The translations under genes and the position numbers were made by a program. From Trinickia fusca (GTDB taxonomy: Bacteria; Pseudomonadota; Gammaproteobacteria; Burkholderiales; Burkholderiaceae), in NCBI RefSeq assembly GCF_003628145.1, contig NZ_RBZV01000010.1:149792-213791 (forward strand): DNA of 64,000 bases, read 5' to 3'. This document shows, piece by piece, positions 24,132 to 33,717 of this stretch (the first letter of the stretch is position 1; each line of letters starts with the position of its first letter). The notes beneath the pieces are model-generated. The model made no database searches and was not told where the DNA came from. It saw only the letters and a list, made by a program, of their open reading frames with translations.

Positions 24132-25312
24132 AGCAGGAGGCATTCATCCAGCAGTTGCGGCAGGCGCTCGAGGGCCTGCCCAAGCACGCCGTCGACGAGA
24201 TCGTGGCCGACTATCGCGAGTACATCGGTGATGCACTGGCCGCCGGTCGCAGCGAAGAGGACGTCATTGCCGCGCTCGGCGACCCGGCCAAGCTCGCCCG
24301 CGAGCTCAAGGCACAGGCCAGCTACCGTCAATGGCAGCAAAGTCGCTCGTTCGGCAATCTGGCCCACGTGATCGTATCGATCGCGGGGCTCGGTCTGCGC
24401 AATGTCCTGCTGCTGGTGCCATTCATGCTCTATCTGGTCGTGCTGACTGTCGGCTACGCGATCTCGAGCGCGCTGACGATCGCCGGGCTCGTGGCCGTCG
24501 TTGGCCTGGGCAGCCATTACATGTTCGGCTGGCCTGCACTCGATTCAACACCGATCAACGTCACGACGCAGGGCCACCGCCAAAGCAAGAACGTTGCAGA
24601 AGCCGCCGGCGACGCATTGAGCGCCCAGAGCGATATCAAGGACGTGAAGGTCGTCGGCGATCGCCTCGTGCTGAAGCTGCGCGACGGCAGCAAAGCGTCG
24701 ATCCTCACGCACTCGGGCACGATCGTCATCAAGAACGAAGACGGCCAGAACAAAGTGGTCGCGCTCGGCAGCGGCGTGCTGGATTCGCTGACGAAGACCG
24801 ACGACGGCACCTACAGCATCCGCACGGCTGATGTGGTGGTGTTCAAGCTGAAAGACGACGATGACAACTCTGTATCCATCGTGCACGGTTCGAACAACTC
24901 GTTCATCTGGGACATCCGCGACGACAATGCCGACAACGGCCACGTCCGTTTCGAGCAGGATGCGCAAGGCACTCCGAAGAACGTGACGCTCGATAGCGGC
25001 GACGAGTCGGTTTCCATCGATGGAGCCAACGGCCTCTCCGTCAAGAGCGGTGACGATTCGGTCGTCATCAACGGGGCTAGCGGCCTTTCCGTCAACAGCG
25101 GCAACCAATCGGTTCACATCGGCGGGCTCAAGGGAGCAACGCTGGCAGGCATCGGATTCATCTATGCAGTCGCCTTGCTGATCGGCGGCGTGCTCGGCCT
25201 GTCGCTGTGCATATGGCTGACCCGCGCCACCTGGCGCGCCCTCGCCCGCTACGTGCACCGCCAGATCGATGCAATTACGGCACGGCTCGACGGTCGCGAA
25301 CAACAGGCCTGA
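24128..25312 (+). CDS. HAAS (DUF1700-like) domain membrane protein with repetitive beta region
   Basis: A 394-residue membrane protein. The N-terminal HAAS domain (1-60: LRQALEGLPKHAVDEIVADYREYIGDALAAGRSEEDVIAALGDPAKLAREL) is the usual partner of PadR regulators. Then come two or three hydrophobic helices (about 80-140), a long extracytoplasmic region rich in Asp, Ser and Asn with repeating strands such as GDESVSIDGANGLSVKSGDDSVVINGASGLSVNSG (about 285-325), a further helix (about 335-362) and a short basic tail. The strand pattern suggests a beta-solenoid-like surface. It may act as a membrane stress sensor. It overlaps the PadR gene by 4 bases. Confidence 0.82.
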   Translation: MKQEAFIQQLRQALEGLPKHAVDEIVADYREYIGDALAAGRSEEDVIAALGDPAKLARELKAQASYRQWQQSRSFGNLAHVIVSIAGLGLRNVLLLVPFMLYLVVLTVGYAISSALTIAGLVAVVGLGSHYMFGWPALDSTPINVTTQGHRQSKNVAEAAGDALSAQSDIKDVKVVGDRLVLKLRDGSKASILTHSGTIVIKNEDGQNKVVALGSGVLDSLTKTDDGTYSIRTADVVVFKLKDDDDNSVSIVHGSNNSFIWDIRDDNADNGHVRFEQDAQGTPKNVTLDSGDESVSIDGANGLSVKSGDDSVVINGASGLSVNSGNQSVHIGGLKGATLAGIGFIYAVALLIGGVLGLSLCIWLTRATWRALARYVHRQIDAITARLDGREQQA

Positions 25313-25395
25313 TTCGCACCATCGAGCGGTTTGACAAAACGCAGTAGAGCGAAGGTCGGCATGGCGCCGACCGGACCAACCACCTAGGAGTCCTT

Positions 25396-26184
25396 ATGAA
25401 CCTCCACTATCTGACCCATATTTCGAAGGTAACACGCCGTCGTCCCGCGCCCGCTCCGGTGCATCTCGACGGCCTGCAGCTCGACGCGATGTTCGTGATG
25501 GATTGGCTCGCGCTCGGTTGGCGTGCGGTACGTGCCCAACCGCTGCTGTGGTTCGCCGCGATGCTCGTGTGCTCCGCTTGTGCCTTCGCTTGCAAGTTCG
25601 TGCCGCTCGTACGGCCGCTCATCGTGCTGATCGCCCCGCTCGTCGTCGGCGCGCTGATGGTGGCGCAAGAGCGCCTGCGCATCGGCCGCCCTGCTTCGCT
25701 GCGTGAGATCGGCGCGGCCATCAGCCGTCATCACAACGCATTGCTCGCAATCGGGCTCGCCAGCGGCGCGATCATCGTGCTCGGCTATGTGCTCGTGATC
25801 GCCGCGCTGCATACGTCGTTCGTGCAATCGTTCGTCGTCAACGGCGTACATCACCTGTCGATCAGCTACGGTGGTAATGGTGTGCGCGGCATCGTCGCGA
25901 CGCTCGTGGCCGTGCCAGTCTTCACGGTCGCCCTGGGTGCGGCGTGGTTCGCCCCGGCGCTCGTCGTGCTGCACGGTGCCTCACCGCTCGATGCGATGGT
26001 GGCCAGCCTGCACGGCGTAGCGCGCAACTGGCGCACGACGCTGATCTTCGTGGTCGCGCTGACCGATGCCGTCCTGCTCGCACCGCACATCCCGCTGATC
26101 GCGAGCGCGCTCATGCTGACGCCGCTGATGCTGCTGTCGATCTACGGCGGCTACCGCGACCTCTACACCGCGCCTACCGTGTAA
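25396..26184 (+). CDS. BPSS1780-family inner-membrane protein
   Basis: A 262-residue polytopic membrane protein with about six hydrophobic helices. It opens with a conserved soluble segment before LDAMFVMDWLALGWRAVRAQPLLWFAAMLV and ends with LMLTPLMLLSIYGGYRDLYTA, the layout of the BPSS1780 family common in Burkholderia. Function is unknown. TAGGAG precedes the ATG, and the gene follows the HAAS gene by 83 bases, so they may share a transcript. Confidence 0.78.
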   Translation: MNLHYLTHISKVTRRRPAPAPVHLDGLQLDAMFVMDWLALGWRAVRAQPLLWFAAMLVCSACAFACKFVPLVRPLIVLIAPLVVGALMVAQERLRIGRPASLREIGAAISRHHNALLAIGLASGAIIVLGYVLVIAALHTSFVQSFVVNGVHHLSISYGGNGVRGIVATLVAVPVFTVALGAAWFAPALVVLHGASPLDAMVASLHGVARNWRTTLIFVVALTDAVLLAPHIPLIASALMLTPLMLLSIYGGYRDLYTAPTV

Positions 26185-26193
26185 ACTCGCTGC

Positions 26194-27099
26194 ATGATTC
26201 GACTCGACGATCTCACGATATTCGTACTCGCCGCCGACAACGGCAGCCTGTCGGCGGCGGCCCGTTTGCTGAACCTCGCACCGGCCGTCGCGAGCTCGGC
26301 CATCAAGCGACTCGAGGGCGAGCTCAACGTGAGGCTGTTTGCGCGCTCGACGCGCAGCCTGCGGCTCACGCCCGACGGCGAGCGCTACGTCGAATTCGCC
26401 CGCAACGCGCTCGCCGAACTACGCGCAGGCAAAGACGCGCTGATGCAGGACAAGGAAGCGCTGCACGGCACACTCACGCTGTCGATCCCGTCAGATCTTG
26501 GCCGCCACGCGCTCGCAGGCTGGCTCGATGCGTTCATCGAATGCCATCCGACGCTGGCGCTGAACGTGCGCATCGGCGATACGCTCGTCGACATGTTCCG
26601 TCAGCCCGTCGACGCTGTCCTGCGCTACGGCGTGCCGGACGATTCATCGCTCGTCGCGCTGCCGCTGGCGCCCGACAACCGTCGCGTGCTGTGCGCGTCA
26701 CCGGATTATTTCGCGCGGCACGGCAAGCCCGCGTCGCCCGACGATCTGCATCAACACAACTGTCTGCGTTACGCGCTCAGCGCGTCGACCTACGAACGCT
26801 GGACGTTCTATTCGGGCACTGGCGCGAAGACGGTGAAGGTAACGGGCAATCGCGTTAGTGACGACGGCGAACTCGTGCGCCGCTGGTGCGTCGCCGGGCA
26901 TGGCCTCGCCTACAAGTCGCGGCTCGATGTGCTGGCCGACCTGCGCGCCGGTCGGCTCGAACCGGCGCTCGAAGACTGGACCGGGGAGTTCACCCCGCTC
27001 AATCTCGTCACGACACATCGGCTCGCGTTGACGCCGGCGCTCGACAAGCTGCGCGCCTTCTTGCAGCAGCGAGTGGCGGTCTATCTGGAGAGTCAGTGA
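26194..27099 (+). CDS. LysR-family transcriptional regulator
   Basis: A 301-residue LysR regulator. The winged helix is at 1-60 (FVLAADNGSLSAAARLLNLAPAVASSAIKRLEGELNVRLFARSTRSLRLTPDG), followed by an effector domain of the CrgA/LeuO-like group with VDAVLRYGVPDDSSLVALPL. It starts 9 bases after the BPSS1780 gene without a clear ribosome-binding site, and its end overlaps the convergent antitoxin-like gene by 7 bases. Target unknown. Confidence 0.9.
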   Translation: MIRLDDLTIFVLAADNGSLSAAARLLNLAPAVASSAIKRLEGELNVRLFARSTRSLRLTPDGERYVEFARNALAELRAGKDALMQDKEALHGTLTLSIPSDLGRHALAGWLDAFIECHPTLALNVRIGDTLVDMFRQPVDAVLRYGVPDDSSLVALPLAPDNRRVLCASPDYFARHGKPASPDDLHQHNCLRYALSASTYERWTFYSGTGAKTVKVTGNRVSDDGELVRRWCVAGHGLAYKSRLDVLADLRAGRLEPALEDWTGEFTPLNLVTTHRLALTPALDKLRAFLQQRVAVYLESQ

Positions 27100-27485
27100 T
27101 TCGCAGCGAGGCAGCGTAGCACCTCCTCGGTGCGCCCGTCGGACACGAGCTGCTCGGCCGTCTTGTAGCCGAACTCGGACAGCGGCTCGTTCCGATACCA
27201 GAACAAGGCTCGACCGACGTCGCCCGACGCATCGGTGGCCGCGCAAATCACACGCAGCGCCTCGCGCAGGAACCGCTGCACGCTTTCCGAAGCCGGCATG
27301 CGACTCAATGTGTTGCGGTGCACGTGCGCTTGCTTCGCCAGCGTTTGCAAATCAATGTTCAGCGCCTCGGAAAAACGCCGCGCCGACACGACCGGCGCCG
27401 GCAATTCCGGATCGCGCAAAGCATTCAAGAATTGCTCGAAGCTCGCGCTCGGAGCCAGTTCGCCGGTATCGACCGTCGAGTCCAT
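27093..27485 (-). CDS. Xre/MbcA/ParS-type antitoxin-like protein, orphan
   Basis: A 130-residue protein. The N-terminal half is helix-turn-helix-like (DLQTLAKQAHVHRNTLSRMPASESVQRFLREALRVICAA); the C-terminal half (VGRALFWYRNEPLSEFGYKTAEQLVSDGRTEEVLRCLA) is the MbcA/ParS/Xre toxin-binding domain (DUF2384-like). Such proteins normally neutralise RES-domain toxins encoded next to them. No RES gene is present on either side, so it is either an orphan regulator or what remains of a toxin-antitoxin pair. An alternative start nine codons upstream (27512) cannot be excluded. Confidence 0.72.
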   Translation of the reverse strand: MDSTVDTGELAPSASFEQFLNALRDPELPAPVVSARRFSEALNIDLQTLAKQAHVHRNTLSRMPASESVQRFLREALRVICAATDASGDVGRALFWYRNEPLSEFGYKTAEQLVSDGRTEEVLRCLAANH

Positions 27486-27528
27486 CGTCAACCTTGCACC
27501 CATTACGCACAAACATACCCATTTGAAA

Positions 27529-27561
27529 GCGCCCGCGCTGCAGACAACGCAGCGCGGGCGC
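27529..27561 (-). terminator. Rho-independent terminator of the RND efflux operon
   Basis: A perfect 13-bp GC-rich stem (27529-27541 with 27549-27561, 7-base loop) is followed leftward by CTTTCAAAT. It lies 15 bases past the stop of the outer-membrane channel gene, the last gene of the leftward operon. Confidence 0.75.
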
Positions 27562-27575
27562 CAGAAGCGACAACG

Positions 27576-29120
27576 TTACTGCTTCGTGACTTTCGACGTA
27601 CCGCTGCTGTCGCTATCGACGAGGTCGATCGCCTTGGGCGCCGACATGTCCCCCCAACCACCGCCGAGGGCACGAATGAGGCTCACTGTCGATTCGGCCT
27701 GCGCGCCGGTCAGCTGGCTCGCCTGCCGCTCGGCCGCCAGTACCGACCGCTCGCTGTCGAGCACGTCGAGGTAGCTGATCTGCCCTTCGCGGTATTGCGT
27801 CTGCGACAGATGCTGAGCGCGCTTGGCCGCGTCGACCGCGTCGTTCTGCGCGTGGATCTGATCGTCGAGCAGACGCAGATCGGAGAGGCTGTCCTCGACT
27901 TCACGGAACGCCGTCAGCACCTGCGAGCGATACTGCGCAACGTCTTCGTCGTATTGCGCATGCGCTTGGGTCAGTTGCGCCTTGCGGCGACCACCGTCGA
28001 AAATCGGCAGCGACAGCGCCGTACCCGCGAACGGCCCGAGCAGGAACGTGCGGCTCGACCACATGAAGAGCTCGCCGAGCCCTGCCGACTCATAGCCGAA
28101 CGCCCCCGTGATATCGAGCTTCGGGAAGAACGCCGACCGGGCCAGCCCCACACGCGCGTTCGCCGCGGCCATCGCACGCTCGGCCGCCGCAATGTCGGGC
28201 CGCCGTTCGAGCAGCGCCGACGGCAGACCCGGCGGCACTTTCGCGGTGACCGGCACGAGCGGCTGCTGCGCGAACGAGAAGTCCGACGGTAGCTTGCCGA
28301 GCAAGATCGCGAGACTGTGCTCGGCCGCCGCACGCTGCCGCGCGACGCCGACCGCATCGGCCTGCGCCGATGCCAGCGAGTTCTTGGCCTGCGACAGATC
28401 GAGCTCGCTGACTTCGCCTTCGTCGAAACGACGCTGAACGAGCTTCACACCCTCCTCGCGCAAGGCCACCGTGCGGCTGAACAGATCCTGTTCGGTGTCG
28501 AGCTCGCGCAGCGCAAAGTACGTGGCCGCGACATCGGCCTGCAGCGCAAGCTGCACCGACCGGTACAAAGCCTCGCTCTGCTGCGAGTCGGCACGCGCAG
28601 CAGAGACGTTCGACCCCACGCGGCCGAACAAGTCGGCCTCGTAGGAGGCCGTCGCCTGCGCGCGCCACAACGTCATCGGCGGCACATCCGCGTTCTGCGG
28701 CAGGCCCTGCGAGGCCGGCGACAGACGCTCACGCGTCGGGCCAAAGCCCGCGTCGAGCTCGGGGAACCATGCCGAGCGCGCTACGTCGAGCGACGCACGC
28801 GACTGCCGCACACGCGCGGCAGCGGCCTTCAAGTCGGGGTTCGCGGCCCGCGCCTGCTCCTCGAGCTTGTTCAGCGTCTCGTCGCCGAAAATCGTCCACC
28901 ACTGTCCGCGCTCGAGCGCATCGGACGGCTGGGCCGCCTTCCAGGTCCCCTCGTGTTGCAACGCTTCCGGCGTTTCCTTGAACGCCGACGGTACGCCCAT
29001 GTCGGGACGCTTGTACTGCGGCTCGAGCGAGCACGCCGCCACGAGCGCCATCAAGAGGCCACCGGCCAGGACACGCTGCGCGGTGCGCATGATGCCGGCT
29101 GCCGAATCAAACCTTTTCAT
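27576..29120 (-). CDS. opcM: RND efflux outer-membrane lipoprotein channel (OpcM/OprC-like, NodT family)
   Basis: A 514-residue TolC-like channel lipoprotein. The signal peptide ends in LMALVAAC, giving acylated Cys30, and the body shows the two repeated outer-membrane-efflux-protein halves (about 75-270 and 285-495) with IDLVDS-type closing. It forms the trimeric outer-membrane duct of the tripartite pump. AGGAGA sits 4 bases before the ATG. It is the last gene of llpE-adaptor-permease-channel, the order of ceoAB-opcM and bpeEF-oprC, which export chloramphenicol, trimethoprim, fluoroquinolones and salicylate in Burkholderia. Confidence 0.9.
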   Translation of the reverse strand: MKRFDSAAGIMRTAQRVLAGGLLMALVAACSLEPQYKRPDMGVPSAFKETPEALQHEGTWKAAQPSDALERGQWWTIFGDETLNKLEEQARAANPDLKAAAARVRQSRASLDVARSAWFPELDAGFGPTRERLSPASQGLPQNADVPPMTLWRAQATASYEADLFGRVGSNVSAARADSQQSEALYRSVQLALQADVAATYFALRELDTEQDLFSRTVALREEGVKLVQRRFDEGEVSELDLSQAKNSLASAQADAVGVARQRAAAEHSLAILLGKLPSDFSFAQQPLVPVTAKVPPGLPSALLERRPDIAAAERAMAAANARVGLARSAFFPKLDITGAFGYESAGLGELFMWSSRTFLLGPFAGTALSLPIFDGGRRKAQLTQAHAQYDEDVAQYRSQVLTAFREVEDSLSDLRLLDDQIHAQNDAVDAAKRAQHLSQTQYREGQISYLDVLDSERSVLAAERQASQLTGAQAESTVSLIRALGGGWGDMSAPKAIDLVDSDSSGTSKVTKQ

Positions 29121-29135
29121 TATTTCTCCTAAGCC

Positions 29136-32100
29136 TCAAGCATCCGTGACCGACAGCTGGGGGACCGCCGCATCGTCCTTCGCATGGCCGGTCGAATGGC
29201 CGCCGTTCGAATCTTCGTTCGAGTCCTTGCCCGCAACGTGGATCTTGCCGCCCGCAAGCGTGCGCAGCACCACGTAGAAGATCGGCGTCAGCATGAGCCC
29301 GAACAGCGTCACGCCGAGCATCCCGAAGAACACCGCGATCCCCATGGCATGGCGCATTTCCGAACCTGCACCCGTCGACAGCACGAGCGGCACGACCCCC
29401 ATGATGAACGCGATCGACGTCATCAGAATCGGGCGCAGCCGCAGCCGGCTCGCCTCGATGGCAGCAGCCATCGGCGTACGGCCGTCATGTTCGAGTTCGC
29501 GCGCGAACTCGACGATCAGGATCGCGTTCTTCGATGCGAGACCCACCAGCACCATCAAGCCAATCTGCGTGAAGATGTTGTTGTCGCCTTTCAGCAGCCA
29601 CACGCCCGTCAACGCCGACAGCACGCTCATCGGCACGATCAGGATCACCGCGAGCGGCAGCGTGAGGCTTTCATACAGCGCTGCCAGCACGAGGAACACG
29701 AGCAGCACGCTGATCGGGAACACCCAGATTGCCGCGTTGCCGGCCAGCACTTGCTGATACGTGAGGTCGGTCCACTCGAACTTCACGCCGCGCGGCAGCG
29801 TTTCCTTCGCGATGCGTTCGATCGCCGCTTGCGCTTGGCCCGACGAGTAGCCCAGCGCCGGACCGCCGTTGATGTCGGCAGCCGTGTAGCCGTTGTAGCG
29901 CACCACCATCTCCGGACCGAACGTGGGCGAAACCTTCACGACCGACGACAGCGGCACCATCTCGCCGGCGGCGTTACGCGTCTTTAGTTGCAGGATATCG
30001 TCCGGGTGCGCACGGAACGGCGCATCGGCTTGCACGCGCACTTGATAGACGCGACCGAACTTGTTGAAGTCGTTCACATAGAGCGAGCCCAGATAGATCT
30101 GCATCGTGTCGAAGATATCCGTCACCGACACGCCGAGCTGCTTCGCCTTCACGCGATCCAGGTCGACGTCCAACTGCGGCACGTTGATCTGGTAGTTCGT
30201 GAAGAGCGGCCCGAGCTCCGGCGCCTGCTGCGCACGCTTGATGAACGCGTTCGTCGCCTCATCGAGCTGTGCGTAGCCGAGTGCGCCGCGATCCTCGAGC
30301 TGCAGCTTGAAGCCGCCGAGCTGACCGAGGCCCATCACCGGCGGCGGCGGAAACACCGCAACAAATGCACCCTTGATACCGGCGTACTTCATATTCAACG
30401 CGCCCGCGATCGCACCCGCGGACAAGGCCTTCGAGCCGCGCTCCTTGAACGGCTTGAGCGTCACGAACACAATGCCCGCGCTCGAGCTGTTCGTGAAGCC
30501 GTTCACGGACAGGCCCGGGAACGCCACGGCCGATTCGACGCCGGGCTGCTTCAGCGCGAAATCGCCCATTTCACGGATGACACCTTCGGTGCGGTCAAGC
30601 GTGGCGCCGTTCGGCAATTGCGCGAACGCGATCAAGTACTCCTTGTCCTGCGCGGGCACGAAGCCGCCCGGCACGACGTGTGTGACGAGCAGCGTCGCGC
30701 CGATGAGCACCGCATAGATGCCGAGCATGACCGACTTGTGACCGATCACGCGCGTCACGCCGTGGCCATACGATGTCGAACCGCGATTGAAGACCTTATT
30801 GAATTGCTTGAAGAACCCGCCGAATACGCGGTCCATCGCGCGCGTCAGCCAATCTTTCGGTTCGTCGTGTCCACGCAGCAAGATCGCGCAAAGTGCCGGC
30901 GACAATGTCAGCGAGTTGAACGCCGAAATGACGGTGGAGATCGCGATCGTCATCGCGAACTGCTTGTAGAACTGGCCCGTCAACCCGCTCATGAACGCAA
31001 GCGGCACGAACACGGCGACAAGCGTCAATGCAATAGCGATGATTGGCCCGCTCACCTCTCGCATCGCTCGATAGGTTGCGGCTCTCGCACTAAGCCCCGC
31101 GGAGATATTGCGTTCGACGTTTTCCACCACGACGATCGCATCGTCCACCACGATCCCGATCGCCAGCACCATCCCGAACAGCGACAGCGCGTTGATCGAA
31201 AAACCGAAGGCGAGCAACAGCGAGAACGTCCCCACGATCGACACGGGCACCGCGACGAGCGGAATGATCGACGCACGCCAGGTCTGCAAGAACACGATCA
31301 CGACGATGACGACGAGCGCAATCGCTTCGAGCAGCGTATGTATCACGGCCTCGATACTCGAACGCACGAACTGCGTCGGGTCATAGACGATGCTGTAGTC
31401 GACGCCGGCCGGGAAGTCCTTCTTCAGCTCGGCCATGTCCTTGCGAACCTGGTCGGAAATCGCAAGCGAATTCGCGCCAGGCTGCTGGTTGATACCGAGC
31501 GCAATAGCCGGCTTGTTGTCGAGCAGCGAGCGCAGCCCGTACTCGGAAGCGGCCAGCTCGACGCGCGCGACATCACGCAGGTACGTCACGCCACCGTCGG
31601 GCGAAGTCTTGATGACGATTGCACCGAACTGTGCTTCGTTTTGCAAACGGCCGCGCGCGTTCACCGACAGTTGCAGCGGCACGCCCGGCAGGGACGGCGA
31701 GCCGCCGATCACACCCGCAGCCACCTGGACGTTCTGCTCGCGAATGGCATTGACGACGTCGTCGGCCTTCAGGTTGCGCTCGGCGAGCTTGTTCGGATCG
31801 AGCCAGACTCGCATCGCGTAGTCGCCGCCCCCCCACAGCTGCACTTCGCCGACACCCGCGATACGATCGAGCCGATCCTTGACGTTGATCAGCGCGTAGT
31901 TGCGCAGATACGTCATGTCGTAGCGGTGGTCGGGCGAAATCAAGTGCACGACCATCGTCAGCGTCGGCGAGCTCTTGATCGTCGTCACGCCGAGCCGTTG
32001 CACGTCGTCGGGCAGACGCGGCAACGCCTGCGACACGCGATTTTGCACGAGCTGCTGCGCCTTGTCGGGATCGGTGCCGAGCTTGAACGTGACCGTCAGC

Positions 32101-32372
32101 GTGAGGTTGCCGTCGCTGTTTGCTTGCGACTGCATGTAGAGCATGTTCTCGACGCCGTTGATCTGCTCTTCGAGCGGCGATGCGACGGTCTCGGCGATCA
32201 CCTTCGGGTTCGCGCCCGGATACTGCGCGTGCACGACGACCGATGGCGGAACGACCTCGGGATACTCGGAGATCGGCAGCTGGAACAGCGCGATCACGCC
32301 GGCCAGCAAGATCAGAACCGACAACACGCCGGCAAAGATCGGTCGATCGATGAAGAATTTAGAAATATTCAT
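29136..32372 (-). CDS. ceoB: RND efflux permease, HAE1 family (CeoB/BpeF-like)
   Basis: A 1,078-residue inner-membrane RND antiporter with the full HAE1 layout: TM1 at the N-terminus (FIDRPIFAGVLSVLILLAG), two large periplasmic loops, and the proton-relay aspartates in TM4 (GIVVDDAIVVVENVERN). The length is slightly above the usual 1,030-1,060 because of a polar C-terminal tail. It couples proton influx to drug extrusion from periplasm or membrane. It lies between adaptor and channel genes with 15- and 51-base gaps. Confidence 0.93.
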   Translation of the reverse strand: MNISKFFIDRPIFAGVLSVLILLAGVIALFQLPISEYPEVVPPSVVVHAQYPGANPKVIAETVASPLEEQINGVENMLYMQSQANSDGNLTLTVTFKLGTDPDKAQQLVQNRVSQALPRLPDDVQRLGVTTIKSSPTLTMVVHLISPDHRYDMTYLRNYALINVKDRLDRIAGVGEVQLWGGGDYAMRVWLDPNKLAERNLKADDVVNAIREQNVQVAAGVIGGSPSLPGVPLQLSVNARGRLQNEAQFGAIVIKTSPDGGVTYLRDVARVELAASEYGLRSLLDNKPAIALGINQQPGANSLAISDQVRKDMAELKKDFPAGVDYSIVYDPTQFVRSSIEAVIHTLLEAIALVVIVVIVFLQTWRASIIPLVAVPVSIVGTFSLLLAFGFSINALSLFGMVLAIGIVVDDAIVVVENVERNISAGLSARAATYRAMREVSGPIIAIALTLVAVFVPLAFMSGLTGQFYKQFAMTIAISTVISAFNSLTLSPALCAILLRGHDEPKDWLTRAMDRVFGGFFKQFNKVFNRGSTSYGHGVTRVIGHKSVMLGIYAVLIGATLLVTHVVPGGFVPAQDKEYLIAFAQLPNGATLDRTEGVIREMGDFALKQPGVESAVAFPGLSVNGFTNSSSAGIVFVTLKPFKERGSKALSAGAIAGALNMKYAGIKGAFVAVFPPPPVMGLGQLGGFKLQLEDRGALGYAQLDEATNAFIKRAQQAPELGPLFTNYQINVPQLDVDLDRVKAKQLGVSVTDIFDTMQIYLGSLYVNDFNKFGRVYQVRVQADAPFRAHPDDILQLKTRNAAGEMVPLSSVVKVSPTFGPEMVVRYNGYTAADINGGPALGYSSGQAQAAIERIAKETLPRGVKFEWTDLTYQQVLAGNAAIWVFPISVLLVFLVLAALYESLTLPLAVILIVPMSVLSALTGVWLLKGDNNIFTQIGLMVLVGLASKNAILIVEFARELEHDGRTPMAAAIEASRLRLRPILMTSIAFIMGVVPLVLSTGAGSEMRHAMGIAVFFGMLGVTLFGLMLTPIFYVVLRTLAGGKIHVAGKDSNEDSNGGHSTGHAKDDAAVPQLSVTDA

Positions 32373-32423
32373 AATGCGTTCTTAGTAATTGAGCGCTTCC
32401 TCGTGCCCTGGCTAGCCGGCACG

Positions 32424-33650
32424 TTACGAATTGGCCGTCGCGGTCTTGCCCGACGCGTTCGCGTTCTCGCTCGATTCACCCGGAGCCGTGTCGTCGCCGC
32501 CCGTCATCGGCACCATGTGGGCATTGACCGTCATGCCGGGCCGGACACGCTGCACACCGTTCACGACGATACGTTCGCCGTCGTGCAGACCGGCCGAGAT
32601 CACGCGCAGATTGCCGTGCGATGTGCCGAGCTTGACTTCGCGATAGCCCACGCGGCCGGCCGGGTCGACGACCAGCACGAACTTCTTGTCCTGATCGGTG
32701 CCGATCGCCGCTTCGTCGATGAGCAGCGACGCATGCGGATCACCGCCGCCGACCTTCACGCGCGCATAGAGGCCCGGCACGAGCGTGCCGTCGGTATTGT
32801 CGAAGCGCGCGCGCACGCGGATCGTGCCCGAGGACGTATCGAGCCGGTTGTCGACCGAGGCGATCGTGCCCGAGCGCGAATACCCCGTTTCGTTGGCCAG
32901 GCCGAGATTCACGGGCACGTTTGCACCGTTGCGGGAACGACCGATGTATTGCAGGTAGGTCTGCTCATCGACGTCGAACGACGCGTAGATCGGCGAAACC
33001 GACACCAATGTCGTCAGCGGTGCGGCGCCGGCGCCCGCCGACACCACGTTGCCGACCGTGATCTCGGCGCGCGAGACACGGCCCGCGACCGGCGCGACGA
33101 TCTTCGTATAGCCGAGGTTGATGTTCGCGGCCTCGAGCGCGGCTTGGGCCGCCTTGACGTTGGCGCTCGCCTCGCGTGCGGCGTTTTGCTTCTCGTCGTA
33201 GTCGCGCTTGGCGATCGCGTTGTCGGTCACGAGCCGCTGCGCGCGCTGCCAGTCGGTTTGCGCGTAGCCGTCACGAGCCTTGGCGGCGGCGAGCTGGGCG
33301 TCGGCGCGGTCGACTTCGGCCGCGTACGGGCGCGGATCGATGACGAACAGCACGTCGCCCTTCTTCACGAGCGCGCCGTCCTTGAAGTTGACCGAGACGA
33401 TCGTGCCGGAGACGAGCGGACGCACGTCGACCTTGTCGATGGCCTCGAGACGCCCCGAGTACGACTGCCAGTCGCTGACGGTCTTATTCAGTACGGTGGC
33501 CACGTCGACCTCCGGCGCCATTTGCGCGGCTGCCTTGTTGGGCGAGCTCGCGTTCACGCGAATCGCGCTGAACGTGGCAATGCCCGCGACAGCGACAAGG
33601 GCAATCACCGCGCTGGCAATGCGGGTACGAGAAAGGGGCTGTTTGGTCAT
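32424..33650 (-). CDS. ceoA: RND efflux periplasmic adaptor (CeoA/BpeE-like)
   Basis: A 408-residue membrane-fusion protein. An N-terminal hydrophobic anchor (about 10-32) is followed by the lipoyl/hairpin/beta-barrel order: VRPLVSGTIVSVNFKDGALVKKGDVLFVIDPRPYAAEVDRA, a coiled-coil hairpin (about 105-170) and KIVAPVAGRVSRAEITVGNVV. No lipobox is seen, so it is probably held by the hydrophobic anchor. The start at 33650 follows GGAGC; a much longer frame upstream overlaps the esterase gene and is not used. Second gene of the efflux operon after llpE. Confidence 0.92.
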   Translation of the reverse strand: MTKQPLSRTRIASAVIALVAVAGIATFSAIRVNASSPNKAAAQMAPEVDVATVLNKTVSDWQSYSGRLEAIDKVDVRPLVSGTIVSVNFKDGALVKKGDVLFVIDPRPYAAEVDRADAQLAAAKARDGYAQTDWQRAQRLVTDNAIAKRDYDEKQNAAREASANVKAAQAALEAANINLGYTKIVAPVAGRVSRAEITVGNVVSAGAGAAPLTTLVSVSPIYASFDVDEQTYLQYIGRSRNGANVPVNLGLANETGYSRSGTIASVDNRLDTSSGTIRVRARFDNTDGTLVPGLYARVKVGGGDPHASLLIDEAAIGTDQDKKFVLVVDPAGRVGYREVKLGTSHGNLRVISAGLHDGERIVVNGVQRVRPGMTVNAHMVPMTGGDDTAPGESSENANASGKTATANS

Positions 33651-33717
33651 ACGAGGCTCCGGTTTGATGATGTTTTTCTTGCTATCTGTTGCTTTTGTCT
33701 TGCTATGACGCGGCAGG

